In this document: positions 8,701 to 17,412 of the stretch, in pieces | How positions within the stretch are numbered: position 1 is the stretch's first letter | How the letters are laid out: every line of letters begins with the position of its first letter | Source: UBA3537 sp965658025 | GTDB lineage: Bacteria > Bacteroidota > Bacteroidia > Flavobacteriales > Flavobacteriaceae | Length of the DNA: 48,812 nucleotides | Assembly (NCBI GenBank): GCA_965658025.1 | Contig: CBFHQL010000013.1 | Location: 1-48,812, forward strand | Reading direction: 5' to 3' | The notes under the pieces: model-generated | What the model saw: the letters and a program-made list of their open reading frames with translations, nothing else | Database searches by the model: none | Told to the model about the DNA's origin: nothing | Program-made: the position numbers and the translations under genes

Positions 8701-9394
8701 TATCGGGTTTGTCGGCGCTTTTGGGCGCGAATTGCTCTACAACAGGGCCTTTGATAAAGGCCACATTGTCTTTGTAGGCCGATACAATACTGTTGGGATT
8801 TTGTTTGGAGGTTTCTTTGATGAGTTTGAATAGGGAAGTGGGTTGTTCTTTTCCATCAATGATAAAGGTCCCGTTAAAAATTTTGTGGCGGCAGTGTTCG
8901 GAATTAACTTGCGAAAATCCAAAAACTTCGGAGTCGGTCAGGGGGCGGCCTATTTTTTGACTTACGTTTTCGAGGTAATTAATCTCTTCATCGCTGAGGG
9001 AAAGTCCTTCTTGTGTGTTGTAGCTGGCGATATCGGTAATCTCTAAAATGGGCTCTGGGGTGATGTTGATGTCAAACGTCTGTTGGTGGAGTTCATCAAA
9101 CTTTTCGGAAATCATGGGGTCATAATCTGAAAAATCTTTGGCTACGCTTTTAAATTCTTCGATACGGACAATACCACTGATGCCCATGTTTTGGGTGATT
9201 TCTACAGCATTGGTGCTCCATGGGGTAATCATGGCGGCACGTGGTCCAACAAATGTATGTTTCAGAGTCCTTTGTTCTATTTTAGGTTTTTGGCCAAACA
9301 GCCAAGTGAGTTTGGCGATGGTTTCTGCTGAAAATTCTTCTGTTGATTGAACGGCAAATACGCTATGTTGAGCGTCTCCAAAGAAGTGAATCAT
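5720..9394 (-). CDS. purL: Phosphoribosylformylglycinamidine synthase, large single-chain type
   Basis: A 1224-residue enzyme of purine biosynthesis. It converts FGAR to FGAM with ATP and glutamine-derived ammonia. It has the single-chain layout: an N-terminal PurS-like region, two AIR-synthase-type halves (including SLKAETHNFPTTVEPFNGAA and the region with GAGGHLNCLSEL), then a C-terminal class I glutaminase. The glutaminase nucleophile is in GICNGCQLW near residue 1067, with GEGKFALP and the conserved His region further on. Length is near the usual 1220-1300. A -7 element lies 30 nt upstream. The gene stands alone; purB is about 28 kb away in this window. Confidence 0.97.
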   Translation of the reverse strand: MIHFFGDAQHSVFAVQSTEEFSAETIAKLTWLFGQKPKIEQRTLKHTFVGPRAAMITPWSTNAVEITQNMGISGIVRIEEFKSVAKDFSDYDPMISEKFDELHQQTFDINITPEPILEITDIASYNTQEGLSLSDEEINYLENVSQKIGRPLTDSEVFGFSQVNSEHCRHKIFNGTFIIDGKEQPTSLFKLIKETSKQNPNSIVSAYKDNVAFIKGPVVEQFAPKSADKPDTYTTKDFESVISLKAETHNFPTTVEPFNGAATGSGGEIRDRLAGGKGSLPLAGTAVYMTSYSRLLDNRPWEKDFEERQWLYQNPIDILIKASNGASDFGNKFGQPLICGSVLTFEHQEDAERLGFDKVIMQAGGIGYGKAHQALKDTPKQNDKIVILGGDNYRIGMGGAAVSSADTGEFSSGIELNAVQRSNPEMQMRAANTIRGMVESEENFIVSIHDHGAGGHLNCLSELVEDTGGHINLDALPVGDPTLSDKELVGNESQERMGLVISEDHIDTLQKIAERERSPMYTVGTVTNDKRFVFESAKNGNKPMDFNLEDMFGSSPKTILEDTTLAKNYNAPDYDESLCTTYLEHVLKLEAVACKDWLTNKVDRCVGGKVAKQQCVGPLQLPLNNVGVMALDYKNGHGVATSIGHAPIAALIDPSAGSRNAITEALTNIVWAPLENELTSVSLSANWMWPCKNPGEDARLYKAVKGISEFAIDLGINIPTGKDSLSMKQKYPDGDVLSPGTVVISAAAHCNNIATVVEPLFKVNHGPIYYINISQDEYKLGGSSFAQTRNSIGQDTPNVQSAAYVKNVFNTLQRLIKEGQIVAGHDVASGGLITTLLELCFSDNNLGANIDLTSLGESDSVKVLFAENSGLVFQAKDDTVEAVFERNNIDAHRIGSVTSEGVLKLKNHSSAYDLAIETYRDLWYETSYLLDDKQTANGLAKVRYENYKKQPLKYSFPTDFTGKLPQFDAKKVRPKAAIIREKGSNSEREMANAMHLAGFEVRDVHMTDLISGRENLEDIQFIGAVGGFSNSDVLGSAKGWAGAFKYNEKAKKSLQDFFNRKDTLSVGICNGCQLWMELDLINPDHEKHGRMTYNDSKKHESAFTSVRIQKNNSVMLSSLEGATLGVWISHGEGKFALPYEESHYHIVGKYAYGEYPHNPNGSDFNTAMMCDATGRHLVTMPHIERSTFPWNWAHYPEDRTDEVSPWLEAFKNAYKWIEDNKEKY

Positions 9395-9424
9395 ATGGTT
9401 GATGTTGTTGATTACGAATCCCTA

Positions 9425-9432
9425 CAAAATTA
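9425..9432 (-). promoter_or_regulatory. -7 promoter element upstream of purL
   Basis: TAATTTTG on the minus strand fits TAnnTTTG, 30 nt before the purL ATG. No clear TTG is seen at -33, so the call rests on one element. Confidence 0.45.
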
Positions 9433-9505
9433 ATTTTTTTGTACGGATTTTTAGCACTTTTTTGGTGGTATTTTTTGGAGTTATTCACGAGTTTTAAACA
9501 GGGTG

Positions 9506-9585
9506 CTTCGACGAGCCTGCCTGACGGCAGACAGGCTCAGTGTCCATTTCGGCGGACATAGTTGACACTTCGACAAGCTCAGTGT
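9506..9585. repeat. Intergenic repeat pair with nested hairpin
   Basis: The unit CTTCGACAAGCTCAGTGT occurs intact at 9568-9585. At 9506-9543 the same unit, with one substitution, is split in the middle by an insert of about 20 bp. That insert, with its edges, forms the inverted repeat GCCTG(C)CTG...CAG(A)CAGGC at 9515-9536. A further small stem TGTCC...GGACA lies between the two units at 9541-9558. It fills most of the 204-bp gap between the endonuclease stop and the purL start. It looks like a dispersed flavobacterial intergenic repeat and may also act as a terminator for the nuclease transcript. Confidence 0.75.
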
Positions 9586-9598
9586 ACAGAAAACAATT

Positions 9599-11455
9599 TT
9601 ATAGCCGTACAATTTTCCGTGTGGTGGTTCCTTGTTTGTTTTGGAGTTGAAGGAGGTATACCCCACTATTGAGCTGGCTTATGTCTATAGCGTTGTTTTG
9701 TGGGCTTACCGTTGTTTTTAGGATGCGTTGGCCAGTCAGGTTATAACATTCTACAGTTGTGGGTTGTTGTGCATCAATAAAAAGGAATGCACCCTTTACA
9801 GGGTTGGGGTATATTTTTATGTACTGAGGTTCAACATTTGTTACGCCTAAGGTTTGGGTATGGCTGCCCAAATTGGTGCAAGTGTTTTGTGGATAACTGG
9901 TCCATTCATTGGCATTGTACACCGTGCTGCCGCTGGCAATAGTTGCATTACGAACCAGTGTAACGTCTTTGCCTAAATCTTGATCATCACCCAAAAGACC
10001 TATGATGTCGATCAAAGTGTTGTTTTTGTATAATGCTATGGCGTCTCCATCTTTTCCATTAAAGCTGGTAATGTCATTATTTAAATCATCAAATACTGCT
10101 TGGCAAACCGTAGCACCGCCATTGGCTATAACATACACCTCACCGTGGTTTATACTTGTGTTTGTTGGAAAACTGTAGACATGGTTCCAAGTTGTATTCC
10201 CATTCAAACTTAATTTAATTTGATAAATAGATAAATTCACTGTTACCCCTGTAAAATTAGCAATCTCCAATGCTTTGTTGAAACTACTTCCTTCCATATA
10301 TTCCGAGAAAAACAAATCGACTGTGTTTGTACTCCCCGAAAGGGTAGTCGCACAATCTTCGTTGGAGGCCGTAGAGCTGTTGTTGGCGGCATCTTTGGCG
10401 ATGACCGTAAAACAATAGTTGGTTTCTGGACTCAACGCAGTAACTGTTGCGCTCGTAGCGCTTGTACTGCTGTTGTAATTGCTATTGACATAGATGTCAT
10501 AACTAGTCACCGCAATGTTATCCGTTGCGGCATTCCAGTTTAAATCAACACTTGTGGCTGTGGGGTTACTGGCAACTAAATTAGTGGGCGCACTTGGATT
10601 TTCATTGTCTTGTTGTGGGTTCCAAATGGCTGTTACATAGGAAGGGGTATCGACAAAAGGATTGCGGTTGCCTTGATGGTTATAAATCGCATTGTTACGG
10701 TCAATTTCTTTTTGAGAAACAGGATCTATGCTGTGCCACTCCAAAAGGATATTTAAAAACGCCGTTTCAAACACTTGATTGCTACTACCATTAAACATAG
10801 CAAAAGCACTCCAGTTGCTGATTTGATTTTGGTAGCGTGTGGCAAAATAGAAATAGATTCGGGCTATATCGCCTTTAAATTCGTCAATAGGTTCAAAAAC
10901 AGTCCCCGAATACCCAGCAGAATACCCACTGTTGAGGTTGTCCCCTAATTTTGAGCCATTTTGTGTGGGGTTTGATATTCCCGATTGCGTTTCTAAATTA
11001 TTATCATCGACGCGTCCCATAGGAAAACTGCCCCGAAATCCATTGACTCGTCCATCGACAGGCAACAAATTATGGGCATCGCCATCCATTGGGCTGGCTT
11101 CATTAAATACAGACTTTGGTATCACATGCTCTTTACTGTAGCAGTCGCCTTCGCCAGTGTAGTTGCCACACTCGTCGGTTTGCGGCGTAAAGTTGTAGGG
11201 GTCAGCACCTGAAGGATGTTCAGAATAGATATCCAAAATGGTGTTGTCGTTTTCGTAATATTGATCTAAATCATTGCTGAGAAAAAAATTATCCATCGCA
11301 TTATACCCTTGATCATTTTGGTTGTTGATGATGTTGTACAATTGCGTTTTTAGAGTATATCCACTGCCTGTTGCCGTGTCGTAATACCCATTTGGAATTT
11401 GAGCAAAACCAAAGCTAAAACAAAGGGCTATAAGAAGGAAAAATTTGTATTTCAT
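9599..11455 (-). CDS. Secreted endonuclease I with fibronectin III, lamin-tail and T9SS sorting domains
   Basis: A 618-residue predicted secreted nuclease. A Sec signal peptide (residues 1-19, ending GFAQ) leads into an endonuclease I domain at about 20-270, with the beta-beta-alpha-metal motif YSKEHVIPKS near residue 110, NLLPVDGRVN and NRNPFVD. Then come a fibronectin type III domain (about 287-372), a lamin-tail-like region starting DLFFSEYMEGSSFNKALEI (about 380-520) and a C-terminal type A T9SS domain beginning YIKIYPNPVKG. It is probably exported by T9SS and used to degrade extracellular nucleic acid. Its ATG overlaps the stop of the methyltransferase gene (ATGA), implying translational coupling. 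Confidence 0.92.
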   Translation of the reverse strand: MKYKFFLLIALCFSFGFAQIPNGYYDTATGSGYTLKTQLYNIINNQNDQGYNAMDNFFLSNDLDQYYENDNTILDIYSEHPSGADPYNFTPQTDECGNYTGEGDCYSKEHVIPKSVFNEASPMDGDAHNLLPVDGRVNGFRGSFPMGRVDDNNLETQSGISNPTQNGSKLGDNLNSGYSAGYSGTVFEPIDEFKGDIARIYFYFATRYQNQISNWSAFAMFNGSSNQVFETAFLNILLEWHSIDPVSQKEIDRNNAIYNHQGNRNPFVDTPSYVTAIWNPQQDNENPSAPTNLVASNPTATSVDLNWNAATDNIAVTSYDIYVNSNYNSSTSATSATVTALSPETNYCFTVIAKDAANNSSTASNEDCATTLSGSTNTVDLFFSEYMEGSSFNKALEIANFTGVTVNLSIYQIKLSLNGNTTWNHVYSFPTNTSINHGEVYVIANGGATVCQAVFDDLNNDITSFNGKDGDAIALYKNNTLIDIIGLLGDDQDLGKDVTLVRNATIASGSTVYNANEWTSYPQNTCTNLGSHTQTLGVTNVEPQYIKIYPNPVKGAFLFIDAQQPTTVECYNLTGQRILKTTVSPQNNAIDISQLNSGVYLLQLQNKQGTTTRKIVRL

Positions 11456-12669
11456 GATATATTTTTTTCGAGCAACGCCATGTAAAATCCATCATAGCCA
11501 CGCTCATGGGCTAAGATACGTTTATCTTTTATCAATCTAAAATCTTGCCCTTGTTCTGATGCCAAAAAAGTATTGACTTGTTTTTGATTTTCTGAAGGGA
11601 GCACAGAACAAGTGGCATAAACCATTTTGCCTCCGGGTTTAAGCATTTTGGAATAGTCCTGTAAAATGTCTTGTTGTGTTGTTTTGATTTTTTCTATAAA
11701 CTCGGGTTCCAATTTCCATTTCGAATCGGGATTTCGACGCAAAACACCTAGTCCAGAGCAAGGCGCATCAATAAGTAAACGATCGGCTTTTCCTTTAAGC
11801 TTTTTGATAGGTTTTGTGGACTCTATAACGCGTAAATCAATATTATGAGCACCATTTCGACGTGCACGAATTTTGAGTTTTTTGAGTTTACTTTCGTAAA
11901 TATCCATGGCTATTAGCGATCCTTTGTTTTGCATTAGCGCAGAAAGGTGCAACGTTTTTCCGCCTGCACCTGCACAAGCATCTACAACTTTCATGCCTGG
12001 TTTGACATCCAAAAAATCGGCGACCAATTGCGAGGAAGCATCTTGCACCTCAAACCAACCCTTTTTAAAGGCCTCAGTTTGAAACACATTGGCACGTTCT
12101 ACAAGTTTTAGCGCATACGGATAACCCTTTATTTCTGTGGTTTCAATAGCTTCAGACTGGAGTTTGAGTTGAAGGTCTTTTTTGTTGGTTTTTAGGGTAT
12201 TTACACGAAGAATGACTTCGGCTTGTTCGTTTTGTTTGGCGAGTTCTTTGGTCCACATGCTTTCGCCTAGCTCTTCAATCCCTAAAGCATCCATCCAATC
12301 GGGAATAGATTCTTTAATTTTTCGAATTTTAGAGGCCTCATCAAAGCGGCCTTTGATTTTGCGTGTGGGCGTACCTTCAAAATATTTCCAATCGGGGAGT
12401 TTGATGCCTTTAAGGGTTGCCCATACTGCAAACAAGCGCCAAGCATCATCTCGACTAAAAGGTTCTTTCACTTCGGCGATTTCGGCATATAAGCGTTTCC
12501 AGCGTACAATATCATAGGTGGTTTCGGCCACAAAACCACGATCGCGACTGCCCCAGCGTTTATCCCGTTTTAAAAGTCCTTGAATGACTTTATCGGCATA
12601 TTTTCCGTCATTAAAAACTTCTAAAACCCCGTCGATGACGGCAAAACATAAATTTCTGTGTAAACGCAT
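11452..12669 (-). CDS. RsmB/RsmF-like rRNA (cytosine-5) methyltransferase, NOL1/NOP2/Sun family
   Basis: An SAM-dependent RNA m5C methyltransferase, most likely acting on 16S rRNA. The SAM-binding motif VVDACAGAGGKTLHL is present. Both cysteines of the two-Cys mechanism are present, in IDAPCSGLGVLRRNP (near residue 305) and YATCSVLPSENQ (near residue 350). I start it at the ATG of MRLHRNLCFAVIDG (12669; 405 residues). The longer open frame begins at a TTG (12690) that lies inside the promoter -7 element TAACTTTG. The last four bases overlap the endonuclease gene. The exact rRNA target cannot be read from sequence. Confidence 0.92.
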   Translation of the reverse strand: MRLHRNLCFAVIDGVLEVFNDGKYADKVIQGLLKRDKRWGSRDRGFVAETTYDIVRWKRLYAEIAEVKEPFSRDDAWRLFAVWATLKGIKLPDWKYFEGTPTRKIKGRFDEASKIRKIKESIPDWMDALGIEELGESMWTKELAKQNEQAEVILRVNTLKTNKKDLQLKLQSEAIETTEIKGYPYALKLVERANVFQTEAFKKGWFEVQDASSQLVADFLDVKPGMKVVDACAGAGGKTLHLSALMQNKGSLIAMDIYESKLKKLKIRARRNGAHNIDLRVIESTKPIKKLKGKADRLLIDAPCSGLGVLRRNPDSKWKLEPEFIEKIKTTQQDILQDYSKMLKPGGKMVYATCSVLPSENQKQVNTFLASEQGQDFRLIKDKRILAHERGYDGFYMALLEKNIS

Positions 12670-12687
12670 AAAGTGGTATTTCAGCTG

Positions 12688-12695
12688 CAAAGTTA
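12688..12695 (-). promoter_or_regulatory. -7 promoter element of the methyltransferase-nuclease pair
   Basis: TAACTTTG on the minus strand matches TAnnTTTG, 18 nt before the ATG at 12669. It overlaps the upstream TTG codon, which argues against that TTG as start. Confidence 0.5.
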
Positions 12696-12762
12696 CATTT
12701 AATAAATGGTTTGACAGTGTAGAATTATGTATATTGAAGCTTAATTCAAATCCTAATTAAAC

Positions 12763-13788
12763 ATGAAACCTATCCTCTCTATTTTTAGTATCGTTGTTTT
12801 GTGTACTTTTTCTTGTTCAAGATCATCACAAAACGCAAAAATATTTTCTAACCTCAAAATCGAGCCCATTATTGAAGACTCGCTTTTAAACATTCGTGCG
12901 TTGGAATTGAATGAAAACCATGTGGTTGCTGTGTCTTCTGTTGGCGATGTTTATCGTTATGATTTAAGAACTAAGACACTTTCAAAAAAGCGATTTTCAA
13001 CAGATACACTTAACGTGCGTTCGATGGCTTTGGTGAACCATTCAGTTTTTACGTTGAGCATTGGAAGTCCTGCTTTTTTACATAAAGATTCAACGTTGGT
13101 GTATTCTGAAACTCATCCAGATGTTTTTTATGACAGTATGGATTTTTGGAACGACAAAGAAGGGATAGCTATGGGCGACCCTACAGATGGTTGTTTGAGT
13201 ATTTTAATTACAAGAGATGCGGGGCAAAATTGGCACAAAATTCCTTGTGAAGAACTTCCCAAAGCTGTAAAAGGCGAAGCCGCTTTTGCTGCCAGTGATA
13301 CCAATATTGCTGTTGTTGGCGATGAGGTTTGGATCGCAAGTGGGGGGATGGCGAGTAGAGTTTTATATTCTTCAGATAAAGGTAAAACATGGCAGATTTT
13401 TGATACGCCCATTGTACAAGGAACCCCCACAACAGGAATGTACAGTATTGATTTTTATGATGCCCAAAATGGTTTTGCTGTTGGTGGGGATTATACACAA
13501 CCTCAAGCCATGAGCAACACTAAAATAAAAACCTCAAATGGTGGACAAACATGGCAAGTTGTTTCCGGTGAAAATTCACCAGGATACAGGAGTTGTGTGC
13601 AATACGTTCCAAAAAGTAAAGCACAAGGATTGATCGTCGTAGGGTTTGAAGGCATCGACTATAGTGCAGACGGTGGATTGCATTGGCGTCATCTTAGCGA
13701 TGAAGGTTTTTATACGGTACGCTTTTTAAATGATAGTACGGCTTTTGCCGCAGGAAAAGGCCGAATAGCGAAGTTGAATTTTAAGTAA
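12763..13788 (+). CDS. BNR/Ycf48-like beta-propeller lipoprotein
   Basis: A 341-residue exported protein. The N-terminus MKPILSIFSIVVLCTFSCSR is a lipoprotein signal with lipobox TFSC. The body carries repeated Asp-box-like motifs: TRDAGQNWHKI, SSDKGKTWQIF, TSNGGQTWQVV and SADGGLHWRHL. These are typical of sialidase/BNR and Ycf48-type propellers. Proteins like this are often annotated as oxidoreductase or photosystem-stability-like, but no redox or catalytic residues can be shown here, so the function is unknown. It is transcribed alone and converges on the ABC exporter gene with a 13-nt gap. Confidence 0.85.
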   Translation: MKPILSIFSIVVLCTFSCSRSSQNAKIFSNLKIEPIIEDSLLNIRALELNENHVVAVSSVGDVYRYDLRTKTLSKKRFSTDTLNVRSMALVNHSVFTLSIGSPAFLHKDSTLVYSETHPDVFYDSMDFWNDKEGIAMGDPTDGCLSILITRDAGQNWHKIPCEELPKAVKGEAAFAASDTNIAVVGDEVWIASGGMASRVLYSSDKGKTWQIFDTPIVQGTPTTGMYSIDFYDAQNGFAVGGDYTQPQAMSNTKIKTSNGGQTWQVVSGENSPGYRSCVQYVPKSKAQGLIVVGFEGIDYSADGGLHWRHLSDEGFYTVRFLNDSTAFAAGKGRIAKLNFK

Positions 13789-13801
13789 AATTAGAAAGAA
13801 A

Positions 13802-15631
13802 TTAATCCAAAGATTGAAGTAATACCAGTTTGTGGTACATGCCTTTTTTGTCTAAAAGCTCTTGATGTTTGCCTTGTTCTACAATTTTCCCTTGTTTCAT
13901 CACAACAATACAGTCTGCATTTTGAATGGTCGAAAGGCGGTGCGCAATAACAATTGAAGTGCGGTTTTTCATCATGTTTTCAAGTGCTGTTTGTACCAGT
14001 TGTTCACTTTCTGTATCCAGAGCAGAAGTGGCTTCATCCAACACCATGATGGGGGAGTTTTTAAGTACTGCTCGAGCGATACTTAGGCGTTGTTTTTGAC
14101 CTCCAGAAAGACTGTTGCCACTGTCGCCAATATTGGTATCTATGCCTTCTGGTAAATCTTTGACAAATTCCCATGCATTAGCAATTTTTAGGGCCTCAAC
14201 AATTTGATCTTCGGTTGCACTTTCATCGCCAATTTTGAGGTTGTTTCTAATGCTGTTGTTGAACAAAATTGAATCTTGTGTAACCAGTCCAATTTGCGAG
14301 CGTAAAGAGGTTTTTGTAATGTGTTTAATGTCGTTTCCATCAATAGAAATAGAGCCCTCATTAACATCATAAAAGCGTGTCAAGAGATTTGCAATGGTGG
14401 ATTTTCCACTTCCTGATTGCCCTACAAGTGCTACGGTTTGCCCTTTTTTGACTTTTAGTGAAAAATCTTTTAAAACGTATTCATTATCATATTTGAAGGA
14501 TACATTTTTGAGGTCTATTGCCTCTTTGAATTCTGAAAGTTTTTTGGCGTTCTTTAGGTCAGGCATACTATCTTCTTGCTTCAAAATTTCGAACACCCGG
14601 TCGGCTGCAGCGATGCCATTTTTTACTCTGTATGAGGCCTTGCTTATGGCTTTTGCAGGCGTTAGAATTCCGTACGCCAAAGCCATAAAACCAATAAATG
14701 TAGTCCCTTCAATGACTTTTTCAATTAAGACCAATTTACCACCATACCAAAGCAACGCGGCGATGGTTATAATGCCTAAAAATTCACTTAAAGGTCCTGC
14801 TAAATTATTTTTTAACCCAATTTTGTTAAGCAGAATTAAAATCTTATCCGCTGAATGTAGAAAACGGTTTTTGAATGCTTGTTCGGCATTGTAACTTTTT
14901 ATTATTTTCAATCCAGTCAACGTTTCTTCAACTGTAGAAATCAGGCGCCCTGCCTCTTGTTGTGCGCTTAACGATTGCCGCTTTAATCGTTTACCTATAC
15001 TTGAAATGAGAAACCCAGAAATAGGGATGAACAGCAGTACAAAAATTGACAGTTGCCAACTCATGGTGAACATAACAATAAGTGAAAAAATGATGGTTAA
15101 GGGCTCTCGTATGATGAGTTCAAAAATGATAAAAAAGGAGTTCTGCATTTCTCCAATATCCCCTAAAATTCGGGCCATGATATCTCCTTTTTTACGTTTG
15201 GAATAAAAACTGATTGGAAGTTCAATAATGTGTTTGTACATGTGTTTTCTCAAATCAGTCAAAATACCATTTTTTAAGTACATCACATGTTGCATCGAAA
15301 GGTAGCCAAATAGATTTTTTAGGAAAAAGGTAAAAATGACTATGGCCACCACAATGAGTAGTGCCATTTGAGCATTTCCTTCATCAAGTAAGGCCGAAAC
15401 TTTATAATTGAGCAGATTATTTGCATAGTCTTTTAGCCCACCCAGACCGTTCCAAACTGGGGCTTGACTCACTTTTTGTGTTTTGTCAAACAACACATTG
15501 AGCATTGGAATTAAGGAAACAAATGCCAAGGTACTAAAGAGCGCATACAACAGATTAAAAAGAATATTTAAAACCACATGTTTTTTGTAGTTTTTGATGA
15601 ACGGGAGTAATTGTTGTATGATTTTTTTCAT
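13802..15631 (-). CDS. ABC exporter, fused permease/ATPase (MsbA-like)
   Basis: A 609-residue half-transporter of the lipid/multidrug exporter type. The N-terminal membrane domain has about six helices (roughly residues 15-320). The ATPase domain has Walker A GQSGSGKST near residue 405, the signature LSGGQKQR near 512, Walker B IMVLDEAT near 533 and switch His in IAHRLST. It would act as a homodimer in the inner membrane. Its ATG follows the phosphohexomutase stop by one nucleotide, so it is in an operon with the mutase, a glycosyltransferase and DUF4199. That context fits glycolipid or polysaccharide precursor export, but the substrate is not determined. Confidence 0.93.
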   Translation of the reverse strand: MKKIIQQLLPFIKNYKKHVVLNILFNLLYALFSTLAFVSLIPMLNVLFDKTQKVSQAPVWNGLGGLKDYANNLLNYKVSALLDEGNAQMALLIVVAIVIFTFFLKNLFGYLSMQHVMYLKNGILTDLRKHMYKHIIELPISFYSKRKKGDIMARILGDIGEMQNSFFIIFELIIREPLTIIFSLIVMFTMSWQLSIFVLLFIPISGFLISSIGKRLKRQSLSAQQEAGRLISTVEETLTGLKIIKSYNAEQAFKNRFLHSADKILILLNKIGLKNNLAGPLSEFLGIITIAALLWYGGKLVLIEKVIEGTTFIGFMALAYGILTPAKAISKASYRVKNGIAAADRVFEILKQEDSMPDLKNAKKLSEFKEAIDLKNVSFKYDNEYVLKDFSLKVKKGQTVALVGQSGSGKSTIANLLTRFYDVNEGSISIDGNDIKHITKTSLRSQIGLVTQDSILFNNSIRNNLKIGDESATEDQIVEALKIANAWEFVKDLPEGIDTNIGDSGNSLSGGQKQRLSIARAVLKNSPIMVLDEATSALDTESEQLVQTALENMMKNRTSIVIAHRLSTIQNADCIVVMKQGKIVEQGKHQELLDKKGMYHKLVLLQSLD

Positions 15632-15632
15632 C

Positions 15633-17363
15633 TTAAATGAGCTGCATTGATGCTATGATGCGGTCAATTTTATCTTCCAAATTTTGATGAACCGAATTAA
15701 AATCGCTGGTATTTTCTAAAGGTTCATTGACACTAATATAGTATTTTATTTTGGGTTCTGTTCCACTGGGTCTTAATGCGATTTTACTACCATCTTCAGT
15801 GGTAAAAATAAGTACGTTTGCTTTTGGTATCGAAATGGAAGAGGTCGTATTTTCTAGTATATTTTTTGATATAGACGACTGATAATCATCTATTTGTATA
15901 ACTTTTGAACTATTGATGGACGTTTGCGGATGCTGACGTGCTTGTTCCATCAGTTGTTGGATTTCTTCAGCGCCTTTTTTCCCTTTTTTAGTGATGGAAA
16001 TGAGACGTTCTTTATAAAATCCGTGCGTGTTGTACAACGCAATTAATTCTTGAAAAAATGAACTGTCTTGGCCTTTGGTCAGAGCAGCAATTTCACAAGC
16101 CAAAAGGGTAGAGGTCACGGCATCTTTGTCACGAACAAAATCACCAACCATAAATCCAAAACTTTCTTCGCCACCCCCAATAAAGTCCATTGTTGGATAT
16201 TCTTCAATCATTTTGGCAATCCATTTGAATCCAGTGAGTCCAATTTTACATTCTACTCCGTAATGTTGTGTTAGTTTTGGCAACATGGGTGTAGAAACAA
16301 TGGTTGACCCTACAAATTGATTCCCATTAATTTTCCCTTGTGTTTTCCATTGCTCTAACAAAAATTTGGTCATAATGACCATGGTTTGATTACCATTAAG
16401 TAACGTTAGCTTTCCATCTGTATTTCGTACTGCAATACCCAGACGATCACAGTCTGGATCAGTACCAATAACGATGTCTGCATTGACCTTTTCGGCCAGT
16501 TTTAGAGCCATTTCTAAAGCTTCAGGTTCTTCAGGGTTTGGTGACTTTACGGTCGGAAAATCGCCATCTGGTGTGGCTTGTTCCTCGACAATATGTACAT
16601 TGGTATATCCGGCACGTTTTAGGGTTTCTGGCACTGCTGTTATGGATGTTCCGTGCAAGGAAGTAAATACTATACTTAAGTTTTTTCTATGCTCGTCTTT
16701 ATTTTCGAGCAATACGCCATTTTGTACAGAAGCGTTGATGAAAACGTCATCAATCTCTTTTCCAATAACGTGAATAAGGTCCTCTTGTGCCGAAAAATTA
16801 ATTTCGGTGTACTCCAAATCATTGATGATTGAAATAATGGCCTTGTCATGCGGCGGTACGAGTTGTCCACCATCTTCCCAATACACTTTGTAGCCGTTGT
16901 ATTCTGGGGGATTGTGCGAGGCCGTGAGTACAATGCCACACTGACAGTTGAGGTGTTTTACGGCAAAAGAAAGCTCAGGCGTTGCACGCAAATCTTCAAA
17001 CAAAAACACTTCGATACCATTAGCTGAAAATACATCAGCAACAATTTTGGCAAAGGTTTTACTGTTGTGTCTACAATCGTAGGCCACCGCGACTTTTAGC
17101 CCTTGGTTGGGGTAAGATTGTTTGAGGTAGTTGGATAGCCCTTGGGTATTTCTTCCTAAAGTATATTTGTTGATACGGTTGGTTCCTACACCCATGACCC
17201 CACGCATACCGCCCGTGCCAAAATCTAAGTTTTTATAAAATCGATCTTCGAGTTCTTCGGGGTTATTTTTTAAACCCTCTATTTCAGATCGGGTATTTTC
17301 GTCAAATAATTCTGATGACCAGAGGTCTATAGTTTCAGTTAACTGAGCGTTAAGTGTAATCAT
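15633..17363 (-). CDS. Phosphohexomutase (phosphoglucomutase/phosphomannomutase family)
   Basis: Interconverts hexose 1- and 6-phosphates. The phosphoserine loop TASHNPPEYNGYK is near residue 145, the metal-binding loop GTDPDCDRLGI near 300, the sugar-binding loop GGGEESFGF near 385 and the phosphate-binding loop RPSGTEPKIKYY near 540. From the ATG at 17363 (MITLNAQL) the protein is 576 residues, the usual size for the PGM2-like class. The open frame extends upstream to a TTG at 17387, but that codon lies in the promoter element TACATTTG. It may supply glucose-1-P or mannose-1-P for the glycosyltransferase encoded upstream. Confidence 0.93.
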   Translation of the reverse strand: MITLNAQLTETIDLWSSELFDENTRSEIEGLKNNPEELEDRFYKNLDFGTGGMRGVMGVGTNRINKYTLGRNTQGLSNYLKQSYPNQGLKVAVAYDCRHNSKTFAKIVADVFSANGIEVFLFEDLRATPELSFAVKHLNCQCGIVLTASHNPPEYNGYKVYWEDGGQLVPPHDKAIISIINDLEYTEINFSAQEDLIHVIGKEIDDVFINASVQNGVLLENKDEHRKNLSIVFTSLHGTSITAVPETLKRAGYTNVHIVEEQATPDGDFPTVKSPNPEEPEALEMALKLAEKVNADIVIGTDPDCDRLGIAVRNTDGKLTLLNGNQTMVIMTKFLLEQWKTQGKINGNQFVGSTIVSTPMLPKLTQHYGVECKIGLTGFKWIAKMIEEYPTMDFIGGGEESFGFMVGDFVRDKDAVTSTLLACEIAALTKGQDSSFFQELIALYNTHGFYKERLISITKKGKKGAEEIQQLMEQARQHPQTSINSSKVIQIDDYQSSISKNILENTTSSISIPKANVLIFTTEDGSKIALRPSGTEPKIKYYISVNEPLENTSDFNSVHQNLEDKIDRIIASMQLI

Positions 17364-17384
17364 GTTTTTATTAAAAATGTATTG

Positions 17385-17392
17385 CAAATGTA
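17385..17392 (-). promoter_or_regulatory. -7 promoter element upstream of the phosphohexomutase gene
   Basis: TACATTTG on the minus strand fits TAnnTTTG, 21 nt before the ATG at 17363, in the 49-nt gap after the glycosyltransferase. It suggests that mutase and exporter can be transcribed separately from the upstream genes. Confidence 0.45.
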
Positions 17393-17412
17393 ACTATTTG
17401 CGCTCTTTTAAT

